This document shows positions 24,101-34,700 of a DNA stretch of 64,000 nucleotides, piece by piece (within the stretch, counting starts at the first letter, position 1; each line of letters begins with the position of its first letter). Position numbers and translations under genes: made by a program. The DNA is taken from positions 104,885 to 168,884 of the forward strand of contig NW_019091438.1 of NCBI RefSeq assembly GCF_001949145.1, read 5' to 3'. The notes under the pieces are model-generated. The model was not told where the DNA came from and did not search any database. It saw nothing but the letters and a program-made list of their open reading frames with translations. This DNA is from Acanthaster planci (lineage: Eukaryota; Echinodermata; Asteroidea; Valvatida; Acanthasteridae).

Positions 24101-26245
24101 TCATTCTTAAAGACATTTTTTTTACTCAATCCCTCAACATTTGTAAGATGTAAAGCCTTTCAAATCTAATTACAAGTTTACCCTCAACTTTGCACACCTT
24201 CAAATCTTTTTGTCAAATTCAGGTGCACAAGGACCACCCGTTCGTGGTCAACGTGCAAGGAGAGGAGTACAAAGTCAACTATGTCCCCGGTGAGTCCAAC
24301 ACCTACCTGTTTGGGGGTAACAGCAACTGGCGTGGACCCATCTGGCTCTGTGGTAAGGATTGCTGTTTCTTATCCAGCTCATCAAAGCGTGGTTGGTAGA
24401 TATCCAGACTTGATCGGAGTCTATGCGAACAGTTTCCCGGAAGAAGGCATGTGAAAGGGGTAGAGTTAATTTTCCAAATTTGAAAATGGATACTGGGGCA
24501 AAGACCTTTGATTTATAAATTCTATAAAGTTGCTGCTAGAATGTACTTGGACCTGTTGAAGTTACCCAGATTAGGATGAGTTGAGTTCAGACGGCAGGAT
24601 TTGTAAGAGTCATGTAGAAATATATCATGTTTTTAAGTTTTTCCTTTTTCTGCCTCGCTTGTAGTGTGAAAGGAGTTGTGCAATGTTGATGAAAATCTGA
24701 CAGCATATTTTTGAATCACAAAAGTTTTGAGTTTTCTCTAAAGATGTTAAACAGGGAGCATAGACATGGGTTTCTCAGGGGTCTAAATTTTGGGAAATTA
24801 AGAATGGTACTTCAAGTGATTTCAGTTTGAATAACACATTGTGTAAATGAGATGAAATTGATTAAACATTGATAAAGCAATAAAATGAGATGAAATTGAT
24901 AAAAAACAGACCGATCATAGGAGACCTAATACTGCTTTAGCCCTACACTCAAGTACATATTCTCAAACTTGAGGCGAGCACATCTTTTGGCACACCGCAG
25001 CATCCCATTGGTCGATGAGGTGTTCAAGGCATGTGTGAAACCTAAATGAGAGCGTTGTTCAGTCCATTGTGGAAACAGCTTGTGATTCTGGTTGCAAAAT
25101 TTGCCCCATACGTTGCCTCTTCCGATTGCAGTGAACTACCTGATCATCGAGGCCTTGGAGCGTTACGACTTCTTCCATGGCCCCACCTTCAAGGTGGAGT
25201 GCCCCACGGGGTCTGGCAACATGATGCGCCTCAAGGACTGCGCTAAGGAGATCTCCTCTCGCCTGGCTAAGATATTTCTGCCGGATGAGAACGGGGTGCG
25301 GCCGTGCCACGCCGACAACCCACTCTACAAGGAGGACCCGGCATTCAAGGACCTTATCTTGTTCTACGAGTATTTCCACGGCGACACGGGACGTGGCTGT
25401 GGAGCTAGGTAAAATTTTTTTAAAAATAAAAAAAGGACTGAGCTCTTCTTGAGTAGTTTGTCGAATGTATTGGAACTGAGCAAGTAAGATTGATGACAAC
25501 TGGTCTGGAACCTCTCCTCCATGAGCTGTTAATTTATCTGTAAACCTCTGCTCTGCTGTTGTCAAATGTATTCATGGCAGCTTATGGTCTTAGCTCTTTG
25601 CTGCAACATGATGGTATGCGTGGCTTTGAATTACCAGTGACGCAATAAACCTTTGCAAAATGTTCTCAAATTGTTGATATGTTCTTGAGGGGGCAAGTTA
25701 GGACCAAATATATAAATGTATAATTTGACCTCTGGCCAATTGCTTTGTAATAATTAGCACGTGCAACACAGTCACACCCGAATGACCCAACGCAAACCAC
25801 GATATTTTGTAGCATCTCATGGCCACTCGCAAATCTCACCGTATTCATATCTTGTAGTGTTCATGGTACCATACATTACATATTTCATTTGAACGGTTCC
25901 TGCTGTTCTGTTAAACGAAACCTGTGGTGCGTCTATGTCCCAGGGTATGGCTGCGAATGGTCCTTTGGATAGTCCATGCCATCCAGCACTCACAAGATGT
26001 TGATCCAATTATAGTGAAATAATTACAGCCTTTGCAAGAATTTGCCCAGCGTTCGTCCAACTACACTTAACTTTTGCCCTAACTCATGCTTGCACTCGGC
26101 CTACCAATCAAGTGGAGTACTATAATGGCAGAATGTTAAAAGTTGTTAAGATTTTATTCCGGTTTTTCTCGTTTCCTTTCCCAGCCACCAGACAGGTTGG
26201 ACGGCCATTGTGACACTGTGCCTAGAGAGAATTGCAAACAAGTAA
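9124..26245 (+). CDS. GH63-like glucosidase, YMR196W-type, 16 exons, complete
   Basis: Exons: 1 (9124-9257, or its duplicate 11657-11790), 13566-13726, 14473-14655, 15417-15659, 16635-16784, 17486-17688, 18681-18908, 19565-19681, 20657-20808, 21396-21516, 21904-22057, 22663-22865, 23554-23697, 24223-24352, 25132-25408, 26185-26245. All phases agree and give 886 codons plus TAA. The protein resembles the MGH1-like/GH63 (alpha/alpha)6-barrel glycosidases typified by fungal YMR196W. Motifs include [15 protein letters not shown] early, [10 protein letters not shown] with Asp at about 439 (candidate general acid), DGTAWMA at 566-572, [11 protein letters not shown], and [10 protein letters not shown] with Glu at about 854 (candidate general base) followed by ASHQTGWTA. 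No signal peptide is visible, so a cytosolic glucoside or storage-glycan hydrolase is inferred, unlike ER glucosidase I. Substrate unknown. Exon 1 ends at a weak GTTGGT donor, the only choice that keeps frame. Confidence 0.92.
9503..9580. repeat. Hairpin present only in the left duplicated copy
   Basis: Arms CCCCCAGAATTGTGGGGTCC and GGACCCCACAGTTCTGAGGG are near-perfect reverse complements and continue inward through GACGTC, around a C-rich loop. The right copy retains only the left arm (about 12050-12098), so this is an indel difference between the copies. Confidence 0.75.
10378..10378. other. Single ambiguous base (N), probable contig join
   Basis: One N at the end of the left duplicated copy. 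The identical context (after GGTAAAGAAATCTA) carries another N at 13378, exactly 3000 bases later. Downstream sequences differ after each N. Confidence 0.9.
10919..11012. mobile_element. Foldback MITE family B, copy 3 (duplicate of copy 2)
   Basis: Counterpart of 8411-8499 within the right duplicated copy, with the same TTCAATTGAA centre and GACATGGCGCGCATAAGCAC right arm. It shares ancestry through the block duplication and is not an independent insertion. Confidence 0.65.
11037..11125. repeat. Snap-back inverted repeat in the right copy only
   Basis: ATCACCGGCACCTTGAGGTC is followed after about 40 bases by its reverse complement GACCTCAAGGTGCCGGTGAT. The left copy has the first arm only (about 8520). 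It looks like a templated inverted insertion. Confidence 0.75.
11657..11790 (+). CDS. Second copy of glucosidase exon 1
   Basis: Carries the same 134-nt coding exon as 9124-9257, with the same ATG context (GACATGG) and the same GTTGGT donor, and appears identical through the coding part. It is the copy nearest exon 2 at 13566, so a transcript could use either. If the duplication is real there are two possible promoters and first exons; if it is an assembly artefact there is one. Confidence 0.8.
13378..13378. other. Single ambiguous base (N), probable contig join
   Basis: Second N, at the same position of the duplicated block as the N at 10378. It is followed by ATGTACTTAATGTAAAATGT, which leads into exon 2 of the glucosidase gene. 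Confidence 0.9.
13847..14086 (-). mobile_element. tRNA-derived SINE, copy 1 (glucosidase intron 2)
   Basis: Read on the minus strand it begins GGCCTAGTGATTAGG (A-box like), then GGGGTTCAAATCCAGCTGCT (B-box), a CTTGGGTGAGTCACTTTAC body, CTCTCTCCACCCAGGAGTAT, and a tail near GGCAGCATTGAGCTGTATAC. The same order and wording recur at 16335, 34911 and 35695. Confidence 0.7.
16335..16541 (-). mobile_element. tRNA-derived SINE, copy 2 (glucosidase intron 4)
   Basis: Same family, minus orientation: GGCCCAGTGGTTAAGGTTTG, a degraded B-box, CACCTTGGGCAAGTCACTTC, CTCTCTACCCAGAAGTAAAT, then a tail GGCAGCATGGAGCTCTAGAC. The tail closely matches copy 1, so the family has a conserved 3' region. Confidence 0.7.
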
Positions 26246-29098
26246 CCAGGTTGCAGCATGCTTGACGTCACCTGCAGATCTCATTCCTTATAGTTGATAT
26301 ATTCCAAGTTATGACACTGAGCTTGTGAGTCCCATTCACAACTTTTCCTTGTGAACCCTTATTTCCTGGATCTGTGTAGTCACTGATGAAAATGTAAAGG
26401 TGTCTGCGTAGGTATCGTATGTCTGTTGTGCTATAAATTAACTTGCAGGATCATTTTGAAGTAACAAGAAGGGTCAAATATGTTGCGTAATTTTTGGCAA
26501 TGAATGCTTCCTGTTGCAGTAACTTTGCAAAGTACATACAGGTTGTTAAAAAATACTCGTGGAAATTTTTAAATTTGAATAGGATCCCTTCAAAATCACT
26601 CTTTTGAAGAAGCTTAATACGAATCGAAACTAGAGGTGATGGCATTCATGTGAAATACACTATAAAACCTAGTTTCATTCAGCCGGTTACCCCTCTAACT
26701 AGCCACAAACAAGCAGGATACCGTTTCTGTCACCGTGCTAACTGGCCACCGTGCTGCCACAAAATAATTATGCAGTAGGTAAAATGGACGGTACCCACTT
26801 GAAATGGTTACTGTCAGTCACTAGCACCAGCACGGAGGCCAATTTCAAAATAATGTGTCTTATTTAGATAAATAACTGGGTCTTTTTGGTCGGGTTGTCG
26901 CCACACCAAATCCTATTGCTTCTTGTTTTTAGTGCCAGAATTTCATGTTGTAGAAAACTGTTTTCAAAAGTTTGTTCGACTTTAAAACAACCAAACGTAT
27001 TATTAACACCCTATACATCCTCACTGTATGACTATTCCACAGTGGACCATGTACTTTAGGCTCGCATATAGCACAAACTAGCTCGTTAGAGTCGCACAAA
27101 TTAGAATTGTACTTTTATTTTTATACTTTCAGTAGCAACCTGGCTTTCTGTTTTCATTAATCTGCAGCTTAATTAGTGCAACAAAGTGCATCCCTCACAA
27201 AACCTTTATTTCCTGGAGTATGCCAGACTTCAGTAATGGCTTCCAACAAATGTCATTTCTGTCGCACCCATCAAGTACATGTACTTTATTTTGAGTAGCT
27301 GCTGTGGCCTGCACTGTGCTTATATATGCATGCACTAGGCCACATTAATTTTATTCAAATTGCATGTTGTCAAGTGATGCTGAATTTTATTGCTCTTTTT
27401 TATGATGGAAATTAATCACCTGGCTACGAATTAGTTGAGAAATGTTTTGAAAGACCTGGTACAGTACTGGAGAAAACAGTATTTCATAGATGGTTGACTG
27501 TTGACACAGTCAATTAATTTTTATGTTGGGAACATGTACGTTGTATCAACATCTGTGCTAGTACAAGCCAAATCACCCGGCTTCTAGCCAGTTAAGATAT
27601 GTTGATGTTGCATATTACAGTATGGGGGGAAAATAACTGTTGCCATGACAAGACGTGACATCACAGATGACCGTCCGTGCATTTTGTGTAGGGAACACAT
27701 GCCACTTGACGTTTTGCTGGTACAAGCAATATTCTATATTCTACATGCACATCACTTTCCCAGTGGTCACTCATTTACTTAAAAAAGTGTGTGCAAGATT
27801 TAAGTATGTGCAACTTTGAATTAATTTTTAAATGTCTCTTGCAATCAAGATTTGAAAGATTTGTTAATATCCATTGGTCGCTAGAAATGGAAATATTTGT
27901 CTTGAAATGTTAAAAGGATTTATTTTGTACATGATAGAGCATGCAGTATGTTTAGTTTTGTTAATACTAACTGAATTTCTTTACTGACATCATGTTATCT
28001 TAAACTCTACCCAGAAAACCTTGTTTATCTATCAAGATGCTAGGACTTCAGATTTTCGTTCTGCGGGTCCCAGTGCTTCAGAAATTGTGGAATGTTTTAA
28101 CTTTGATCCTGGGGAGTTTGGGTGAACGTGTGAACCATCGTTACGGTGGCTTGAGAAGCAAGCTTTCTCTCTTGAGGGTAATTGCGTTGAGACATTTCTG
28201 GGCAGCTGTTGTACAACACTGCAGATGATGCTGTGATAAATTTGTCATTTGGTCATGTGACATGACAACATTGTAGCAGTTTTGGAACATTAGTTTGTTG
28301 TAATTGTTTCATCCAGGTTGTCAATCAAAGTTGAAGAACTAGACACACTTGTTCCATAGTTGTAGGGACCACATTGTTGAACAGTGGCTAATTGGAGGAA
28401 GGAAATGTGGGGATGTTCAAAACTCACCACTACCCAGTTTAAATTTTCCTACCAGAGAAATCTTTCCCGAAACATGGCTCAGGCCAGGCCTACCTCGTCA
28501 GGTCACACAAGACTGTCCATAAAATTGTCCACACTGGCCTCCCCCCCCCAAAAGTGATCACCGACAGACAGGTTGCAAAGACAAACCGATCAGAATTTGT
28601 GGCAGCATCAGTTGTGCTGCAGTGACAAATGGACAAAAGTGACCCTCTTGTTCCCGTGCTGTAGCACCTCAGGGTAGTGCTACAAGCTAAATGTGATGTC
28701 ATGGTGGTGATGTCAAGATTGGATATTCTGAAGTAGGGCCATCAACCTGCGTACGCCTTGCGCTTGGTTGGGTTAGCTTTAGCCAACTGTTTTGTTAATA
28801 GTGGCATTTTGGAGAGTGTGCTGCGGGGAAAGTGAAATTCTGAAGTAAATTTCCTTAAAAGTGCATCACTAAATGTGGGCATTCTTCTGCCAAATTTCAC
28901 TCTTACTACTTTTATCATTCTGTGTTGAATATATTTTGTATTTTTATATTAAAACTTCTAGTTAAACTCAAGGCAACCCAGGATAGTTCTGTCTCTAAAA
29001 ATCTCGGTATATATTCTAAAATTTTATCAGGTAAAAAAAAATTAAAATTAACTGCCTAGGTAGAATACCACTGCTCAATAGAATATTGCCGACATTAA

Positions 29099-29104
29099 AA
29101 TAAA
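29099..29104 (+). terminator. Candidate poly(A) signal of the glucosidase gene
   Basis: First AATAAA hexamer noticed downstream of the stop codon at 26245 on the plus strand. It is 2.85 kb away, so a nearer variant signal may be used instead. A second AATAAA lies at 29371. Confidence 0.3.
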
Positions 29105-29413
29105 GGACATGCCTTCTTCCTTGAATTTACAAAACCTCTTCAGAAAGTAGTTCATGAACTGCATGAAACTGTTGTGTCTGCTTTGATTCCGCAAGATGGC
29201 CTGGTATATTTTTCATCTACAGGGTCTCATGTGTCTTGCCTGTACATAGAGGTACAGTGGCTATGTGTGAATTGGTTGGGGGGCTGTTGGGTTGGGTCTG
29301 TGAGCGGATGGGGCAAGTTGTCTGGTGGGCTGGTGTCTTACAATATCACCAGTACACGACCAAAAATATTAATAAAACAATTCTATGCAGTCTGTACTCA
29401 TCAAACAACTGAC

Positions 29414-29423
29414 TTTATTTATT
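29414..29423 (-). terminator. Candidate poly(A) signal of the nucleoredoxin gene
   Basis: Overlapping AATAAA hexamers (AATAAATAAA) on the minus strand, 2.4 kb downstream of the nucleoredoxin stop. Closer minus-strand signals were not obvious. Confidence 0.3.
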
Positions 29424-30037
29424 GCAGTTCAGGGCATTCGACCTATTTGTAAATTTTCAAGAAATCAAAACTTCAGTGATAGAAAAAAAAGTCGTAGGAC
29501 TGCTTCAAATATTGTCAGCTTGAGGACTTTTTGAAAAAAAATAATAAACAGCCTTAAACTAAAACATTACAATCTTTCAAAAAGTGCTTACCATGTTGTT
29601 GTAATAAAAATAGACATTCCATTTCAAACATTCAAACTGCATGAATGAACAGTTCTTGTCCTATGTATTCCTGAAGACTTTCAGGCAAAGGAAAGTCACC
29701 AGGGAAAACAATGTTGCAGGCACTTATAAGAAGTTACAAGTTAAAATGAACCCGGAAAAGAGCACATTGTGTAAATGTATATTTACCTATTTGATACATG
29801 TAGCATTTCTCACGCAAAGTCCAGTCAATATTTGAAGCTAATTAGAATGTAAAAGTTATCACAAGCTTTGTCTTAAATCATCACAAAGTAAGCTATGTAC
29901 TACCATGCGCTTTATGCGGGCTTGCCAAGAAAACTAAGCAATAAGCCATTTGCGAGTTAAATGTGAATAAAATCTGGCACACTGAGTTATCTGACTGCAC
30001 ATAAACAAAACGATTTGAATACCCCAGACTGAAGACA

Positions 30038-30207
30038 CTGTTGCTATACCTTGTGATTTGGGGCAAGCTTTCGCATAGCGACCACCATCTCTGGAATGGA
30101 CTGGTTCCTTTATGCCCTTCTTATCTACTGAGAACAGTGTATTGTTGCAAGGCGTCTCTTATGTAACTAAGCAAAAGCTTGCCCCGAATCACAAGGTATA
30201 GCAACAG
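30038..30207. mobile_element. Long hairpin / CACTG-ended foldback MITE in the nucleoredoxin 3' region
   Basis: Arms of 34 bp (30038-30071 and 30174-30207) are reverse complements with about one mismatch. The outer ends read CACTGTTGCTATACCTTGTG and its complement ending GGTATAGCAACAGTG; the loop is about 102 bases. If the 3' UTR runs to 29.4 kb, this forms a strong stem in the mRNA. The structure fits a small TIR transposon, though no target duplication was recognised. Confidence 0.7.
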
Positions 30208-31784
30208 TGGTTTTAGTTAGGAGAATTCAAGTTGTTGTGTTCACGTGAATTAAAGAACTAGGTGTACCAGATTTGGGTCAAAGTTAACTCGCAAAAGGCT
30301 TATTTGCCTTGACCCCAACATGTGCAATGTGCACTTGCACAGATGTTTGGACCATTCAGCCATTGGGCTTGCCCATGTTGGCAAGGCTGAAAAAAGTCCA
30401 AAATTGCACTGGTTGCCACAGTCCGGTTGAGATTTTGCCGATGACGACACAACGGTTGAACTTGGCAAGCAAATCCACCTTCAAGCCACCGACAATATTT
30501 TCCACTGTTGTTCTCAAAGACAGACCCTGCAATGTTACACAGTTAGCCAACGAGTTGACTTGACTGTTGAACCCGCATGAGCTGGTCTTAACATCTGTGA
30601 TAAACTCAAATCCGACAAACTACTGATCAGTGCAGCAAACTCAGTGGTAAAGTATGCATTAAGCACGAGGATAATGCATCACAAATCTTTACAATAATGC
30701 AGCACAAAGTGTTATGCAGGGACGTGTTGAATCCAACAGTCTTACATTAACGCAAGGATGGAAAAAATACAGGCATTTATAAAGTAAAGGCAGATCCACC
30801 AATATTGTCAGCCATTGCAGGCTATGGCATTACCACCCCTGCACGTTGTGCCAGTGAAGCGTTCCTACGGCAATCTCAGTTCCCTGCAATGTCCATCTCT
30901 AAACCACTGCTCAAAACCAGGGCACTGCTTGAACTTACGATCCAAAGCATCCCACACAATACCTCAACTTCAACAATTCACAGGCAACGAGGTCACAATA
31001 TCATTGTATTCAGTCACACATAAACATGTATTGCCACACTGAAAGACCATAGAAAAAACTATCAAGTAAGAACTTTTCCTGATAGAAAAGATATACAATT
31101 ACATTCAGCATTTGTCTGTATGAGGATATTAAGAGATATTAAGCCTCCGTTTCTGCAGATCATGTAAAAATGAGTGACAGCGATAAAATAAAAGTTGTTA
31201 CATAGTTACCACACCGCAGAAAGAGTACATTGCAATGCTTGAAATTGTACACATTCAATATCAGAAACAAAAAAAATTGAAAACAAAAAAAAATGCAGGG
31301 CAAGCTATACAAATAAGAAAATAAACTATTCTACTGTTCTATAACTGCAAGGCATTTTCATTTAAAAGCATGTTGAAACTCAACTTTGGGAGGGTTGATG
31401 CTTTGAGCAATTGAAGGGTATTTTACAAAAAACTCCACTCTCTTCAAAGCGACTTCCAAATGCTGGTAAACATGGGTCCCTGTGGTAAAATACTGTGTTC
31501 TGTTATGCTATAACACATAACTGTAGGTGTGCCACTGCCAGACGGCAGAATTTCCTTTTTAAAAACTTTCTGAGGAGAAATGAAAACACGATCACGAAAC
31601 CCTGACAACTTTAAACACGTCCAAAGCTAGCTAAATTCAAGTCAAAAATGTACAAGTGATTTTAGTCACAATAGTTCTTCTCTGATAAAAAAAGAATGTG
31701 CATTTAAAGATACATGATGTAAATATTTTCTGAAGCGTAAGCAGTAGTTGGTCTCATGCTGGAACGGACAGCCGATGAGCCTCA

Positions 31785-34700
31785 TTAGCGGAGTTTTTGC
31801 TTCTCCAGCTTTCCGGACAAGTAGTTGCCAACGAGTGCCTTGAGCTCATCGGTGGTGTACTCCTTCTTGTCACAGTTCTTGTAGATGGACTGGCTGGGTA
31901 TGTCGATGATGCAGAGGAAAGGAATCTGGCTGGCCTCCAGCTTACAGAACTCCATCAGCCCGTCCATGATGTCATCCTGAAGACAAGGGAAATAAGAAGA
32001 GGAAACCCCAATCCAACGGGTGCAATTCACAATACCGCCAAACTCTTGCTCGAGGGCTCAAGTCAATAAAAGCATACACCATGTGAGGGAAAAAAGTCTA
32101 TGCCGTGTGACTCCACAATACACAGCAATCATTCACAGCTGGAAGACATGAAATCTTGTGGGAGCATTTGCAAGTGCATTGTAACTCCTGCCATCCCTGC
32201 TGTTTGTTAATACATGCAATGCCATTATCAATCCAACACGTCATTCACTTGCATCAATATCACTCGCTGGATGTCCACCAACTCCCAAGCTCAGTGGCCG
32301 GTCAAGCTCTGCATTGTAATCAATGCCAACTCCAGACCAGAAACGGACCCGTCATGATGTCCCCTCATCCTCCCTCCTCCCTGCTTTTTTTCCCCCGGAG
32401 CTCTCACGTGTGCTGGACTTTGCACAGCTTCTCTCTCTAGGAGCAATCGGTGCCCACGTCCAAGTGTGTTTACTTTTGAGTCCAATTCTACTGTGTCTGG
32501 TACTCAGACTGGTCTTGCGTCTGGTCTTGTGTCTCGTACTGTGTCTGGTACTCAGACTGGTCTTGTGTCTGGTCTTGTGTCTTGTACTGTGTCTAGTACT
32601 CAGATTGGTCTTGTGTCTGGTCTTATGTCTAATCCTGGGTCTGGACTGGTTTCCAGTCCGGTGAAGGTCTTGACTGCAACAAGTACAAGAAGTTGAATTT
32701 AAAAAAATGAATTTAAAAGAGAGAGCAAATCGCTGCAACCATTACGGAGAAAACTTCTTACATCATCATCATCTTCGCAGGCCACCAGGAAGTCCATGGG
32801 TGAAATCTCTCCCTTGGCTTTGGCAGCGTTGATGATCTCCTCTGCACATGGCAGCAGTAAGTCCTTGTAAGCGGCAGCCCCCTCCTTATTGGCTGTGGGA
32901 TGGATGGAAGAAACCAAGAATTAAAATCAACTGGCAAATGGAGGGGCTTGTTACTGCATTCAGTAGAGGAGAACAGATTTTGTGAGGTGTTCTGGAATTT
33001 TGGCCAGGAACAACCCTGAAGATACAAAAACTCTGTGACTACTTGGGAGAAAACGTTGACCTAATCTATGCATGTACTCCCTGAGAATGACGACTCAAAG
33101 CCATCGGCCCAGATACTGCATTTTCTTTGCATGATACCTATGAACACATGGATGGAACTGGCACGGTTTCCTTTTCTTGTTGAACCAACCTGCAAACCAG
33201 ATGAGCGTCGTGTTTTCATTGATAGAGCTAGCTGAGTCACCAGACAGTGTGTTGACCGCCTTAGGATAGAAGGGAAACTCCTGGAGAAAGAGAAAATGAC
33301 AAAAACCTGTAGGCCCTTGACAATCTCTTCAATCTGTGCTGTCCAAACTAGACATTTCATCTAAAATGTGCACGAACAAATTCTGTTCAGAGTCACTCCG
33401 GCATTTCAAGTTAAACCAGTGATGCATATGAATCTAATATTCATGATGTAAGAAAAGGGAATTAAGCACTATAAATATGCATGAGAGGATATGCATAAGG
33501 TGTGAGGTAAAAATACAGACGGTTTAGAAACGGTTCACCGGTTGGTGTTAATTCCCCCTCATTCCGTTCCTCTTTTGGTGTTGGACAGTTCAATGGTTTG
33601 AAAAGAACTGTCTGCCCTGGACTGTATAGTTTCACGAGCAACCCTGACAACAATGGAGTTTGTGGCTTACACAGCCATAGTTATGAACAAAAGATCCTAT
33701 TCAAGGAGAACTTCACTGGCCCCCAGCCTTCCTGGGCTGGTCGTAAGGATTAGTGGTTAACACCATTAGATAGACACGCAAAATCAACTGCATTCTAGGC
33801 TACAGACATTCCTCTTGCTTCAGAAACATTTTGAGTGGGTATTCCATGACAAAAAGACATCGCCACAAGATCATTGTTCGTCTTTGAGCATTTTTTAGAC
33901 TAGAAAATAAATACGTTTATATGGGAGTGATGGGAAATGCCAAACGCTGTTGCCTAAATTTACTGCCTGATCTATCGTCTCTGAAAGGAAATATCCACAT
34001 AGACACAATATGAATTTATTTTGAACTTCAGTCATGTGTGCCATATTCTTTGAAGGTTATAAAAAAGTCGAACTCCGCATCAAATAGTGCTGCAAGTATG
34101 TGTCAAGGTTCGGTTCGGTTCAGACAGGGCTTGGACATTTTTTGCCAAACTTCGGATCGGTTGGGGTTCGGACACGTACACACATGTACACGTACAATGC
34201 ACACTGAGACATCGAAAGGCTCGCTACAATCGTGCCGCAAAGGCCTATATAGTATTTCTCTGTATAAAATTATGAATCTCCTATCTCTCCCCATCCACGG
34301 GCAACTTTGATTTGAATCCTTTTTTTCTTAACTGTTTCCCCAGAGTTCATTTATGAGTACATATTTTGACCTCACGCCTAACACACAGCTCCCTTCAGAC
34401 AGCTCCTCCTTTACAATCTGTGATCTGGTTCATGAATATGCACACAGCATTATTCACAATGAATAGGCATGATCACCACAAGTATGAATAATCTGCATGA
34501 ATGTCATTCTAAAGCACTCACTGCCCCATCAGGGTCCTTGGAGACGGCCCCTCTCCCGTTGGTTGTGATCAGGTTCCAACTCTCATCCAGAAACACCAAG
34601 GTTGGAATGCCTGCACAAGGAAGAGGTCAGGGGTAATATGAATATGCAACACACGTGCTTAAGCTTTGTCCAAATGTTGCATCTAGGGCTATGTCTACCA

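Larger units (their letters stand above)
26246..31784. other. Convergent 3' UTR / intergenic region
   Basis: Lies between the glucosidase stop (26245) and the nucleoredoxin stop (31785). AT-rich with no exon-like segment. AATAAA signals on the plus strand at 29099-29104 and 29371-29376 and AATAAATAAA on the minus strand at 29414-29423 suggest that both transcripts end close together near 29.1-29.4 kb, giving UTRs of about 2.4-2.9 kb. A long inverted repeat sits at 30038-30207. Confidence 0.5.

Noticed and set aside
25059-25565. 168-codon minus-strand open frame
   Set aside because: Antisense to glucosidase exon 15, which carries the [10 protein letters not shown] motif.
32323-32738. Long open frames with repetitive peptides on both strands
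   Set aside because: Produced by the 48-bp minisatellite, whose period is a multiple of three.
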